In this document: positions 1 to 11,625 of the stretch, one piece after another | Numbering within the stretch: the first letter of the stretch is position 1 | Layout: every line of letters begins with the position of its first letter | Assembly (NCBI GenBank): GCA_019614645.1 | Contig: JABWDB010000037.1 | Location: 682,001-746,000 of the forward strand | Direction: 5' to 3' | DNA length: 64,000 nt | Source of the DNA: Stratiolaelaps scimitus | Lineage: Eukaryota; Arthropoda; Arachnida; Mesostigmata; Laelapidae | Notes under the pieces: model-generated | The model's input: only the letters and a program-made list of their open reading frames with translations | Database searches by the model: none | What the model was told of the DNA's origin: nothing | Translations under genes and position numbers: made by a program

Positions 1-1891
1 CACTTTACCTTAGGCCTATAAATTCAGGGCAGAACCATTCGCTTTTGAGTTGAAAATTATCGCAGAATATCCGTATTTTCTGTACAAAGTTGTTACGGCA
101 GATGAAAATGGCCGGTAACAATTTTGTGCAGAAAACTTTTCTTTGTTTTCAAAGAGACAAATGGTGAAATGGGTGTCAATGGCATTTTCATTGAGTTCAT
201 GTAGCGCCCACTTTCCTTTCCTTTAACACTTCTCGTATCGCATCTAGACGACGCACTATAGTTGACTAAACAACTCACAGCTGAGTATCAAACTCCCAAA
301 TTGACTGGGCAGCATTTTCACTCGAGAATCCAGCAATTCGTCGTTGCCTGTCTCTCGTGGCCGCACGGAGTGTTCCTTGCGCTGAAACCAGTTTCGACAG
401 ACCCTTGCGAATACCAAGAGTTTCCCATTCACTATCTTACACACGACCCTCCAGTGGTCTCAGCTACATTTTTTCCAGCTCGAAAATAGAACAGAAGCCA
501 CTGTCGGATATATACGTCTTTTGTCGCCATAGTCGATCGCTTAAGCAAACAACTGCCACTAATTCACCCAGCGAAATGATAAACAGTTGGTCTGCTGCAC
601 AAATCAATCATAAAAGTCACCCGCCAAATTTGAAATCCGTAGCGTTCGTGTTAGTGGAACCACACAAAATGCAAAGATGGCGCACATCACCTATGACTCG
701 ATCTAATATGAGCATGATATAACTATAAAATGAAATGAAGGTGGATATGCGGGAGAAAACTGAGTTGTAAATTCTTCAATTCGCACTAATTGGTTCTTTC
801 AATACGTACGACTCTTTGCAAGAACATCATAAAATTGATATTACACAGAAAGAGTTAGTGTATGAAAAATGAGATCATTCAAGATGAGCCTGTATATTCG
901 CCGGTTGAACACAATATGAACATATACATGCAAATACGCTTTCGCCGTGCAAGGTGTTCCTTTTTACTACTGCGTTTGATTCGAAGCTCCACTGCAGAAA
1001 CTGCAGACTTAAGGCATCGTCTATTATTTATGCGCAAATGCAGACACATGCTCCGTGTGTAGATGGCGACAGATTTCGTTATGATCTATCGTAGCTTCTA
1101 CACAGTCATTAAGGTTGAAAACAAAGGGGAATAGAAGATATATTTTAAGTAACATAAAAGGCTTACAATGAGGGTATTTTATGAATGAAAATTGCCTGCG
1201 TTGAGAAAAATCTACTGAATGTTTTGCCGAAATTGTTTCGCAGTTACATTTTTTGAATTCGCCAAATTATTGTAAGACGACCTCAATACTACTGAATCGG
1301 CATTGATTAACATCCCACAAATATTTTATTGGGTCGAATATGTTCTCTAGTGTTATTTAAAACTAAATATCAAGAGGTAATCAAATATCACTAACAGTTG
1401 TTGAAGTCGCTGTAGAATCGCAAAGAAATGTAAAGGTATATTGGAAAGATTTCTATTCACACGAATTACTGTGGACGCTTCAGTCATACGGATACCTCAT
1501 AAATAATAGATAACCTTGTCAAATCTGCACGGCTATCAATGTCGTCCTCCAATGTACATATTTACATCGTGAACAGTATCGAAGAAGTACAATAGTCGAA
1601 TCACTGAATGACAGTTCACGTGAATGTGTTTAATGCACTTAGCGTGAGTGTACTTCTTATTACGCGACATTCATCTGTTAAACAGGAAAACGCGTTCATT
1701 TGGACTTCGCGGTCTGGCCAGAGGGTGCCATTCTGCGCTGGCGGGCTGCGAGATAACGACGCTGTGGGTCCTTGCAATAGTAGAACATAGCACATAGTAG
1801 TATACGCACCCGACTATGTACATCTCACCGGGACTTGTAGGAAATTGCATTGTAGAGAACCCTGTTGGCTGTAGAGACCTGGCACAACGCT

Positions 1892-1928
<37 letters not shown>

Positions 1929-3190
1929 ACGGCTGCTGCCAGTCTTATGGCGCCAAAGTTCGAAATATTAAAATCGGAAAAAACTTTCTTGGGACACCTA
2001 TATATATATATAAGGGTTCGATGCGTAGAGTGAAAGGCAGACTCATCACCATTGATTCGTTCGTCTGTACATTCGTGCGACTCAAGCCGATATTGTGAAA
2101 TATAATAGTTAGTAAGTAACTGTAGCGCTGGGGGGTAGCCCTTCAACAGGGGCTTGGCATAGGTTCTCATTTAGTGGAGGGGGTAAACAACACTTTCGAA
2201 CTGGCAACGAAAGCAGTGAATGAAAATATTAAAAAAAATGTCGAGTCAGAGTACATCTGCTACTGGATTTTTTGCAATCTCTGACGTGTGCACACTGTTG
2301 ACCTACCTTTCCTATGAACTCAAAATAAATATGGGGGCTCGTTTCTGTATACACATCCAGTAGCAGTAGTTAGTTAAAGTATCTGACCCATTTTTTAATG
2401 TGGACAACCATCCATAATGGATGTTTGCTTATGTTCGCCTATGGACGAGGTTTCGGCCTTTCAAGGTAGAGGTGCTACTTCAAAGTGAAGCTTTTGCTTT
2501 TGCTAGTGCAATCTTGTGCAATCTATACCGTTTTTGCCTGAGATCCGCAATGGGTGGTAACGAACGACGCTAGGCTGTCGGGCCTGAGTCAACATAGCAT
2601 ACAGAGCATACAGAGCAGTTAGTCAAGAACATGAACCTGGTCTTCCGTAGCCAACATGCAGGGACCCTTGTAATCTTTACTCGTGCATGTTCCTGCGGCG
2701 GTCTTCTAGGGTTATGCCACAGTGAAGCACGGTATAAGAACGTATCTTTGGGTAACATTTGGACTTACGACTTGATTGGCAATCACAACTACTGCACGCC
2801 GCAATATTGAACTTATCCAACTTTTTTTTAGAGGAGGAAATTTTCTTCAAACGCACGGTCACCACCAGAGACAGCTTCCAATCTCCATGAAAGTGGGCCG
2901 ATCCAGTGCAGGGGGGGGTTGATGTGGATGACAAAACGCCTCTGCCTGCTAAAACCACCATCCTCCCCACCACCCCTTTTGGTTTATTGCAGTTAGTCGA
3001 GCGCAGGACCTGAACAGGTTTGGCGGCTGGATCGACTGGACTGTTCGACTGCCTCCCAATGAGTGCAAACACTTGTCGTTCTTAATGTGTCGACCGTGCT
3101 TCTTAGGCCGTTAACAATATGTCAGAATTTAATCGCAAGACTCAAGATATATGTAACGGCACCGTAATGAATTATAAAATGATTCTACTC
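1..3190. other. AT-rich non-coding stretch
   Basis: No gene that I can support. Contains an (AT)n run at 1895-1925 and short ORFs with no recognisable motif. A weak integrase-like resemblance near 300-720 is discussed under rejected items. Confidence 0.5.
1895..1925. repeat. (AT)n microsatellite
   Basis: Uninterrupted AT dinucleotide run of about 31 bp. It creates spurious YIYIYI reading frames on both strands. Confidence 0.95.
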
Positions 3191-3194
3191 CATA

Positions 3195-3242
3195 AAAAAA
3201 AACTGTTTTTCGACCTGACCCCAGCTGTTCTTCACAGGATCA
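3195..3242 (-). repeat. Family C retroposon, decayed fragment
   Basis: An A-run (3196-3204), then CTGTTTTTCGACCTGACCCC and AGCTGTTC match the A-tail end of the family C consensus read on the opposite strand. Only the terminal ~45 bp is recognisable. Confidence 0.5.
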
Positions 3243-3479
3243 TTTCTGTAGTCGATTTCATATCCTGCTGCAGCTGTTCGAGATCGGAGAAGTTGCTGGC
3301 GAAGGCAAGCACGCTGAAAGGCATAACCACGACTGAACTAATAACATATATTATACTATGTGAGTTCGCACAAATGTGGCAGCTGAGTAGACACTTTAAT
3401 TTATCCGTTTCCCTATCGGCTTGCTGTACATTGGCATCTATACCGTGAATATATTATTTATCGTTAAAAATCATTTACG

Positions 3480-4015
3480 CACCTTGGGGTGCGTGGGCGG
3501 TGGAGACAGGGTCGCGGCGACCATGGTCCTGGTCCCGAGGGAGGCGATGGCTGTCATTGCCTCTCTGCGTCACAGTTAAGGAGAGGCGCTGCCGAACGAC
3601 GGAAGGAAGGACCCGGTGCGTTTGTCACCCGTGACTCAGGCCAGCCTGTTGCAGACCCCCTCGAGGAGGTTGCCCATGAGATGGCCGGGGCCGTCTAAGA
3701 TTTCGAAAGCGAGATGGTAGAAGAGGTGAAGAGTCGCTTGCAGAGCAGCCTACTTCCGTAACTTGGTCTACTCCGCACGGGTAGCCGGGGGTGGTTGCAC
3801 AGTGGCTGACATAAGACGGTGCTAGAATGTCAACCACCGTGCTGTCCCCAAACGCGGTGAAGGCTGATCATAGTGAAATGGAATGAGGGTGAGGCCACCG
3901 GGGCGGCGCCCGTCCGCAACCTAAAAGGCCCTGCGGCTCTGTTGTGCAAGGGATACTGGCTGAGCGTAGAGCCCTCGTGTGACGCGGTTGGCGATCAATT
4001 CCGTCAATTGATCAT
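3480..4015. other. GC-rich segment of unknown origin
   Basis: Sharply more GC-rich than both flanks. Plus-strand frames give short stretches such as VPREAMAVIASLRHS and LEEVAHEMAGAV, broken by stops. The composition resembles the GC-rich LINE in intron 2, so a LINE 5' or ORF1 fragment is possible, but I see no diagnostic motif. It ends near a small hairpin (GATCAATT / AATTGATC at about 3993-4013). Confidence 0.4.
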
Positions 4016-4689
4016 CCCGGTATCTAAATTTCAGTAGAATAAACGAACAATATGTCGCGATATGTCGACATCTTATCAGTATTATTAGATGTCACCAGAA
4101 GGACTAGCAACACTTGAAGCTGCCCCGTTTATTTTTAGATAATCTATTTCAGTGATTTAGCTTGCTACTAGAGACGAAGTCATATTTCCATGTAGGCTAG
4201 ATTGAATTCTTGACTTTGTCATTTAAAGTCAGGGCACACAACGCGGCGTATGCATACAGGTTAAATGCGAAATTCAAACAAAAAAAACGACGTTTAGTCT
4301 TCAGGAGTATTTTTCTAGGAAGACTACGTAAACGTGACTGTGTTCATTTAAGCAGAATTACCTCTTTCGCAACTTTAATTAAAGTATGCCTCTTTGTTTT
4401 ACGCGATCAGCTTGCAATTGAAGCTACTTGATCTTGCTCCTTTGCGTGTATGTGTGTGCATTTTTTTGTGTGCGTGCATCACACATGACATATAAACCAT
4501 CATCGAGGTCATTCCATTTCCAGATGGGAGCGCATCCGTGTTAGGTGTCACTTGTCTATCCCCTAAATTTTACCAAAGGAATCGAAATGAAATGCTTTCT
4601 GTTTGCTTGCGCTCGCTTGTTACTATCATCATACTATCATCATACTTGTTACTATCATCTAACTATTGTCATTTCTGGCCGACTGAAAT

Positions 4690-5560
4690 CTACTCGACCA
4701 GAGGATACCCGCGATACGGCCATCTCGAAAGAGGGAACACTTTTACCAGCTTAGCCCCCCCCCCCCGGCTTCTTGCGTTATCCACTATGTTACCCCAGTG
4801 GTTACCGCTCGAGGTCGGAACGCGGTGGAGCTCCCTACATTGTTTTCTGTGGACTCGGTCAGCTGCGGGTCTAACAGCTGTTCCATTCTCCGCGTTCGAG
4901 CAGTTCTCCAGCGTCGAACTAAAGTTCAAAATGGCGGCTTCCCGTCACATTCAGTTGCCTGCACGCAGGTCGTTGCATCGTTACACACCGTGCATATGCA
5001 TGTAGATGTGAATGCACGCCTGTACGTGGCCACCTACGTATGTGTCTTCGTGTCGCATGACGCCGCTCCTTAGCGCGCGCCTAGCTCAGCTTCGCCTAGC
5101 TCGAGTCTAACAGCAACACCAGCAACATGCATACGAGGGACACGCACGATAGAACGGCGCTTCAGTTACGTCCGAGCAGGGAACGAATGCTCAGGGAGAA
5201 TGCTTCACTCGGGTCCCGTTTGGTTACGTGGCTCCGTTCTTCCGAGTTCTGCCGCGAATCTCGTTAAGGGCGCGGGGGTGTGCCTCTATACGAAACGAGC
5301 TGGGAAACGCCTGCAGTTGCCGGCATGGACCCGTGCGTCCTCGAATGCCGTCTCTTGCACACCAAAACAGGTCGTCCACAATGGCAAGCGACATAATGCG
5401 TGCGGGCGGACGGACGGACGGACGGTCGGGCGGTAATCGGGAGGGTTTCAAAGGGACCAAGGCAGCAGTGGAACAGGAAGGAAATTGTTCACAACGATCT
5501 GACGGATCATTAATAGGACGTCTGGAAAACGGATCTTCGAGGGCAAGCCGACCTAGTTTT
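4690..5560 (+). promoter_or_regulatory. CpG-rich segment, candidate promoter or 5' non-coding exon
   Basis: About 870 bp that is GC- and CpG-rich in an AT-rich setting, 6 kb upstream of the first receptor coding exon and in the same orientation. It contains an arthropod initiator-like TCAGTT at 5162-5167 and a (GGAC)n run at 5408-5425. No TATA box is evident and no donor could be confidently chosen. It may equally be a decayed GC-rich repeat. Confidence 0.3.
5408..5425. repeat. (GGAC)n short tandem repeat
   Basis: Four to five tandem GGAC units inside the CpG-rich segment. Confidence 0.85.
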
Positions 5561-5689
5561 TAGAGCTTAAACCACAGGTTCACAAAATTCTTATAGATTT
5601 TATATATATATATATAAATATGCATATACCGGCAGAATCTTAATGCAAAAATCGTCTCGCTGGTTTTTATACCCCGATATTTGCCTCGT

Positions 5690-5725
<36 letters not shown>
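5690..5725. repeat. (AT)n microsatellite
   Basis: About 35 bp of AT dinucleotides; a shorter (TA)n lies at 5601-5616. Confidence 0.95.
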
Positions 5726-8520
5726 GCAATATGAAGTGACTAATACACACGTGTTTAGCATAACTGTAACCAAACCCCAACTCTAATAATTATATTGATA
5801 ATAAAAATAATCCTTAGCATAAACATTTACGTGCAGATTGAACTGTATATATTTGAAAGTGCTGTATGCTATATACCTTTGTTTAATAACAGTGTATTTG
5901 ACTTCGTATAAATCCAAATTTCGTGCTACCACCTCTTTTTCAGTGGGCCAAAAGCATCCGTTCCGATTACACAATTGTTTTAACTTACTTAATTTAGAAA
6001 ACAATAGGTAAATATAGCATTGCAGTTGTCTTGCATCTTTGAAGAACTTAATGATATTCAAGTAAGTTTCATTCAGAGAATTTTGTCGTCTCCTTTTTCT
6101 TATTCTTCAATACGTAGTATCCGATCCGCTAGAGTTGAGGGACGCCTCGTCACTGAGCTGAGTACTTGCACAAATGTGTATCGTACTAATACAACTGGTC
6201 TTGCCTTGACCGAATTCTGTGGCAACGATGCAAGTTCAATGTTGTAGCTATTATCGAACTTAGTCGTCCCGTTTCGCCATGGACAATTTTAGAAGGTGAA
6301 TAAGAACTTCGACATGTTCTACCCATATATTGTGCTGCTAAGACGTTGCGCTGTTGATGATCTTGCAAGTCTAATTGTGTTTTAATTTTTTTTTTTTGAC
6401 GACGAGCCCGCCCCCTTGCTGTACTCTAGTCTACTGTATTTAGTGTTACTTTTAGCCTCATGTTATTATTTGTAGTAATTATTACTGCTGCCGAAATCTA
6501 ATTCGGCGTTCACTACTCCGAATTTTGGTAACATGTAAAACAATGAAACGCACCAAGATAAAGATTTTCCGTACGACAAAAATAGCCTGACTTTCCTATG
6601 CCCGCTGCGGTGTTTTCTGAGAGTGAGTTGACTAAATATACCAACCTTATAATAATAATAATAATACTAAATGTTATATAGAAATCAGTTGGATGCATTT
6701 ATGTGTATTGATATCTCGACGGCCATCCTTCATCCAACTTGAGGTTTGTGTATCCTAATCTTAGTTGTACATAATCTCAGCAGATTTCAATGATATCAAA
6801 CTTGTACAATGTTCTTTCATTTTCCACTATGACATCACCTGGACCGCTTATTCGCGCTTGCCTGACGACGAGATAATTAGAATTTTCACCTGCAGAACCT
6901 AAATAATACTCCGGCAATCTGAGCGAACGCGCATGGCGTTACAGCGAATCCACTGCAGTGTCGCACTTCGCCGTCGTCATTACGGAAACGGCTGTAAGAA
7001 CGCATACACAAACACACATGAAGAATAGCTGATCCCGTCTCGGGGCAATTTTTTTCCCGCGAACTCGCCGGAAAGTGGCCATTAGAAATTTGAGGAAAAC
7101 GTCTTCCTTTAACGCCACTGTAAACTAACTAAGAGGGACCCCCACAGACGGATTACAATAGGTAAACTTTTACGGAAAACTAGCTCAAGTGAAATTCGGA
7201 TGTTCGTTTGCATTCGTTGTCGCTCACTGGTTCCAGTTATCTGATTCGCAAATAACAATGGTCTGTATTTCCAGGACATACCCACATGCATCCACAAGTT
7301 TTCCATCGAACACAAAGTGTTAGTTAAATATTGCTGAATGCAAAGATAAACGAACTTTCGTATCCTGTTAAATATACATTTGTCGTATTGCATGTTATTT
7401 AAAGCATACGCAAACATTGTCCAAACACAGAGTGGCATCCTGTGTTGTTGCTGTCCTGGCAGCTCTGTTTCGGCTGACAAGGATCAAGGATCATTAAATC
7501 CTCCTAATGAAGAGTACCCTCAGCGGGCGACTGTTAGGTCAACTTCTCACGAACTAATGCAGTCTACGATGATTCATCACTCACAGAATCATTCTAAACT
7601 GCATTAGGATGATTCTCTCTGTATATAAAAGAAAATGACATCTCATGTCTATTGGACGTATTTGACAGTACGCAAAATGGACGACCTTTACGATAGGACT
7701 ACATATTCTGTCGTCAAAAGGCATACATATTAAAGTTAGCTGCTTTCTCAATTCTTCACAAAATAACATCTAATGTTTCCTGTCTCCCGACATTTAAATA
7801 AAACAAAAATGTATTTGAAATTTAAAAAAAAATCATAAAAAATTTCTAAATATATTTATAAATTTTTGCAATTATATGCCTCCCGGCAATATAAATATAC
7901 ACTGGAATCGAATTGATCGTTAAAAAACTAACGTAATTTTTATATTGAGTTATACAACACATCGCAGTACGCCATTACTTCAAATTGTTAATAACGTTTG
8001 ATTCATGCAAAGGGCTGTCTGCCCTGGATAGCTCATTCATTATTAAATGGCAGAATTAAAATTAACCTAAGTACAGTCACATTGTCACAGTTCACAGACG
8101 ATGATGATTCATTCATTCAAATTGAGGCTTATTCATGGAGCTGCACTTTTTACGCTGCTTACGTTCTCAGATAAGGAAATTTTTCACCTGTAAGGAATAA
8201 TATTTAAAATAGGTCAGGTTCACCGTGTAAGGGTAGGACTAAGGGGTACATACATCGCCTGTACATTCGAAAAGAGGCCTAATAGTCGTATGTCATAACT
8301 ACGTGTGCCAAGCTATTCACAATGACACACTATCATTATATGGAATACCATCTAACATGATCATACACAAGTTTGATTTGTAGGACAGAAAATACAAGGT
8401 AAAAATCTGCATTAATATCACAGAAGGTTAACACACACAGACGGATTTGCCATATTATCAGTTGTTAATGGCTTTAATCTTCAGTTATCGTCCGGGCGGT
8501 GGTATTCCGAAAAACCATTA
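5726..8520. other. AT-rich non-coding stretch
   Basis: No gene, RNA or named repeat recognised. Short (AAT)n at about 6651-6665. The ORFs here are short and compositionally like random AT-rich sequence. Confidence 0.5.
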
Positions 8521-8529
8521 GGCAGATTA

Positions 8530-9990
8530 ACTGTGGATCTACCATTACTTTATCCGGATATCTTCGATGAGATGAGACATTGACGTTCTGCATTTGTAAC
8601 TATTGCACGATAACCTATTCGCTTTAGAAGTTTGTAGCTGTCGGCTGTTAGTGGGACGGGCATTTTTATTCGCTGGATCAGATCTCCTTCCGTCTTTATG
8701 GAGAGGGGCTATCAAGGTTAACCTCGGTGCGCGACCCTCTTCCATAGACCGCTGGTATATGTACCAGAGTAGTGTCGCCAGGCCGAGAGTTTCTCTTTTA
8801 AAGTATACAGTGGACAGAAGTTCCGGACTGTGGCCTCGCTCAGCCTTCATATCGAGGATAACCTTATATACGACTTCTTCTGATAGATCCATATCATTCA
8901 CGTACTGGAAATTCAGTGGGCGCAGGATCAGCCCCGCTGGGTCAGTAGCGGAAACCGCTTCCTTTTTAGGAGATCTCGAAATAGTCACAAGGAAGGTCAG
9001 CCTTGTCCATGTCATCCAGGGCCATTTCTCAGTCTTCTCAGTCGTGTTCGTACTGATACGTCACCTTTTAGATTTAACATGCTCGATGTGTAGCCAACGA
9101 ATCTCCCTGGATTCCCGGAGTCAGGGATATTTTTTTCGAAGATCGTCTTTTGTCGATGTGAAGGGCTCGATCCAGTTTCTCCTACAAGGCTTCAGCAGCC
9201 CCTGTATCGCTGGGATCGCATTGCGCCATTTTTTTTATTCAGCTCGCCAACATATTTATTGTAATTCGTCTTTGGAGCCACCTTTTAGATTTAGTCTTTC
9301 TGAAGTTTTCTTCTAGGGTCGAAATGTCCTGCCAGCCTCATGATCGTAGTATGGAATGAGTTTACATGACTTCGATCGACACAGCATCGAATTTTAAGCG
9401 CAGATAATGCTGTCATAGTTCATATTGTCACAGTCAGTGGGAAGTCTGACTATTCTAGTTTCGACAGCCTGGATGTTCAATTCAAATAAAATGCCAACGT
9501 GGTCAGACCGTACGGGAGAGGGACCTACATAGACTTCATCTCCGGTGATGACGTCCTCCGAGCATATGACTAGATCCAGGATGTCCCCTCAGTCCCTCGC
9601 TAGATCGTGTAGCTTGATTTTCCTTAGGCCATTCAAAACCACAAGGTCAAGTGAGTTTCTTTCTCTTGAGTGACTGTCTATGTGTCTAGCTGATCGTCAT
9701 TATACGACCTCCACAGACGGGGTCAATTAAAGTACCCGACCACAACCAGAGGATATTTTGTGTCATACATAGTGTCTAACGTCGACGTCAGCTTGCGAGG
9801 TCGGGGTAGCCGCGCTCCCCGCACCTGGAGAGTAGACTAGCCCCATATTTCCGGAGCTAGACGCAATGGTGACACATACCGCCTCGGGATGGTCGTCATC
9901 CACGTCAATGAGGGGTTCAGTGGTTTCGTAACCAGAATGAGCACCCCACCTCTCACCCAAGACTCCATTTCTCTTCTAAATACATAGAAC
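8530..9990 (-). mobile_element. Degenerate non-LTR retrotransposon (Jockey/CR1-like), endonuclease to start of RT
   Basis: Reading the minus strand from about 9990 down gives endonuclease-like HPEAVCVTIAS and GLVYSPGAG, then YPLVVVGYFN (9724-9760), equivalent to the VVVGDFN motif of APE-type LINE endonucleases but with Y in place of the metal-binding D. Further on, an open stretch (9015-8545) reads EEVVYKVILDMKAERGHSPE, LWYIYQRSMEEGRAP and IAPLHKDGRRSDPAN, the N-terminal RT blocks of this group. Stops and frame changes separate the pieces and the RT catalytic core is absent. Clade is uncertain; it is clearly not active. Confidence 0.8.
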
Positions 9991-10035
9991 CGTTCACTCC
10001 CTTAGAGTTGCGCATTGGTAATACCTTCAATGAGG

Positions 10036-10146
10036 TTTACCAATGAGTACAAAGGTGGCCCCGACAGGTCCTCATAGTAATACCTAGAGGTTAAGAGCTA
10101 AGACCTGTCAAATAGAGGAACAACTGAGGGTCAGCTCGAAAAAAAA
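10036..10146 (+). mobile_element. Family C A-tailed retroposon, copy 1, with 15-bp TSD
   Basis: Core from CAAAGGTGGCCCCGACAGG through GGGTCAGCTCG into an A-run. Flanked by the direct duplication ATACCTTCAATGAGG at 10021-10035 and 10147-10161, which fixes both insertion ends. It sits just outside the minus-strand LINE corpse. Confidence 0.9.
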
Positions 10147-10806
10147 ATACCTTCAATGAGGCTGGTTGAATGAGTTTAAATAATAATTAAAAAAAAAAAA
10201 ATTATAAACTCACCCTATGCCCATGTCGGTTTTATTCACTACAGACATGCATTACATAATTATTAACTAACGATCTTGAATTAAAGTCGAAGCACCTTAT
10301 CTTATGAAGGACAAACACAGGGGTAGGCAATATTTCATTGGCCTTATACAGGCCAGAATTAATTTGTCAATTAATTTTTCATTATCTGCGCTGTTGTGTC
10401 GATTGTAAACGGTTTCTCTATTTCGCCTTTGCTTACGAATCAATCACGCTAAATATTGTTAGGAAAATTATTTCTATATAAATATATTTTCCATTGAAAA
10501 TGATATTCAACCGGCCAGTCATACTTTCCACAGTAACGCAGTATCGTGGACATTGTTAAATATTAGCTGTAACTCTGACCTGAAATTTACAAGTTTCACT
10601 TTTCAAGGCCCTCATGAACTTGACATTTGACAATAATCCTCAAACATTAGAAGTCCCGTAGCAAAAGTATGGTGAGTTATTTTGCCACTGAGCGACGTCG
10701 ATTCTGTTCCTTGATTAATCGCTAGTTAGGTCCCAGATTATGACAGCGTATATGATCGATCGCTGCATAGCACTGTACCGAATCAACAGCAATATATATC
10801 GACACC

Positions 10807-10910
10807 TACCTAGTAATACCCACCTAGTAATACCTAAAACGGTTAAGAGCTGAGGCCTGTCAGATAGGGGAACAGCTGAGGGTCAGCTCGAAAAAAAAGA
10901 AAAAAAAGAG
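10807..10910 (+). mobile_element. Family C A-tailed retroposon, copy 2, with 16-bp TSD
   Basis: Starts with a duplicated CCTAGTAATACC (a 5' rearranged end), then matches the consensus to GGTCAGCTCG and an A-rich tail. The direct duplication AATATATATCGACACC lies at 10791-10806 and 10911-10926. The insertion is about 300 bp upstream of the first receptor coding exon. Confidence 0.92.
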
Positions 10911-11220
10911 AATATATATCGACACCAGTATGTGTCTATATAGGTGGAAAAAGAAACCATACACACACAAGCCGTGTATATTTTCACAACCAATGATCAA
11001 TGTTGCCCAATACACTTTGCTTATTATTCGGTAGGGTAAGTCGTTATAATTCATCTTCGCTTGACGACATATACACGCATTCGGGGTAAGTGACGACATA
11101 AATAAGGGTGTTTTTGACTTACTGTCCTTTGCGGTCACGTTTACAACTGAGATACGAGATGTCGTTATTGTTGTTGTTGTTGTTGTGATTTGATTGCATC
11201 TTCTTGTTGCAGGCTCAGAG

Positions 11221-11625
11221 ATGGTGATCGGCTCAATGGACACGATGACTGCGGTTGGCGGACCACCCTCAGGGGCGGTGGGCGTCGGTGCTATGACTGG
11301 CGTGTCGCTAACAACGACAGCCAGCATCAACTGCTCCCTGGATGGTCCCGGGGAAGCGCAGGTTCCCGCCCTCGTCGTCATGTCTGTAATGTACGGCTTA
11401 GTGACACTGTTCGCACTGGCCGGCAACGGGCTCGTATGCTACATCGTGTTAGCCTATCCACGAATGCGGACCGTAACGAACATGTTCATCGTAAATTTAG
11501 CCGTCGGCGACATCCTGATGGCTGTATTCTGTATCCCATTCTCGTTCGTTTCGAACTTCGTCACCCAGCATTGGGTGTTTGGTTATTTCATGTGCGTTGC
11601 GGTTGGATACTGTCAAGCTATTTCG
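11221..11625 (+). CDS. RYa-R: RYa-R coding exon 1 (residues 1-135)
   Basis: Encodes the extracellular N-terminus (Gly/Ala/Thr-rich, NCS sequon), TM1, TM2, ECL1 and the start of TM3, ending ...CQAIS. The ATG at 11221 has G at -3 and G at +4 and is the first in-frame ATG; an in-frame TGA at 11191-11193 lies upstream. A T-rich tract ending in AG at 11211-11212 makes a plausible acceptor just before it, so this exon probably begins at 11213 and is preceded by a 5' UTR exon elsewhere. The donor is GTAAGC from 11626. Codon choice is more GC-rich than the flanking DNA. Confidence 0.93.

Noticed and set aside
262..722. Faint resemblance to a retroelement integrase (SGLSYIFSS..., VDRLSKQLP-like fragments in shifting frames)
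   Set aside because: No zinc-binding or catalytic motif and the frame must be changed repeatedly; too weak to annotate.
1814..2170. ORFs rich in YIYIYI here and at 37870, 39315, 39931, 49692, 63594 and 63728
   Set aside because: These are translations of (AT)n microsatellites, not proteins.
8603..9316. 237-codon plus-strand ORF
   Set aside because: It is antisense to the minus-strand LINE, whose reading frames carry the recognisable endonuclease/RT motifs.
11194..11220. Upstream in-frame TTG start for the receptor
   Set aside because: Non-ATG and lies in the T-rich tract before a good splice acceptor; the ATG at 11221 has a better context.
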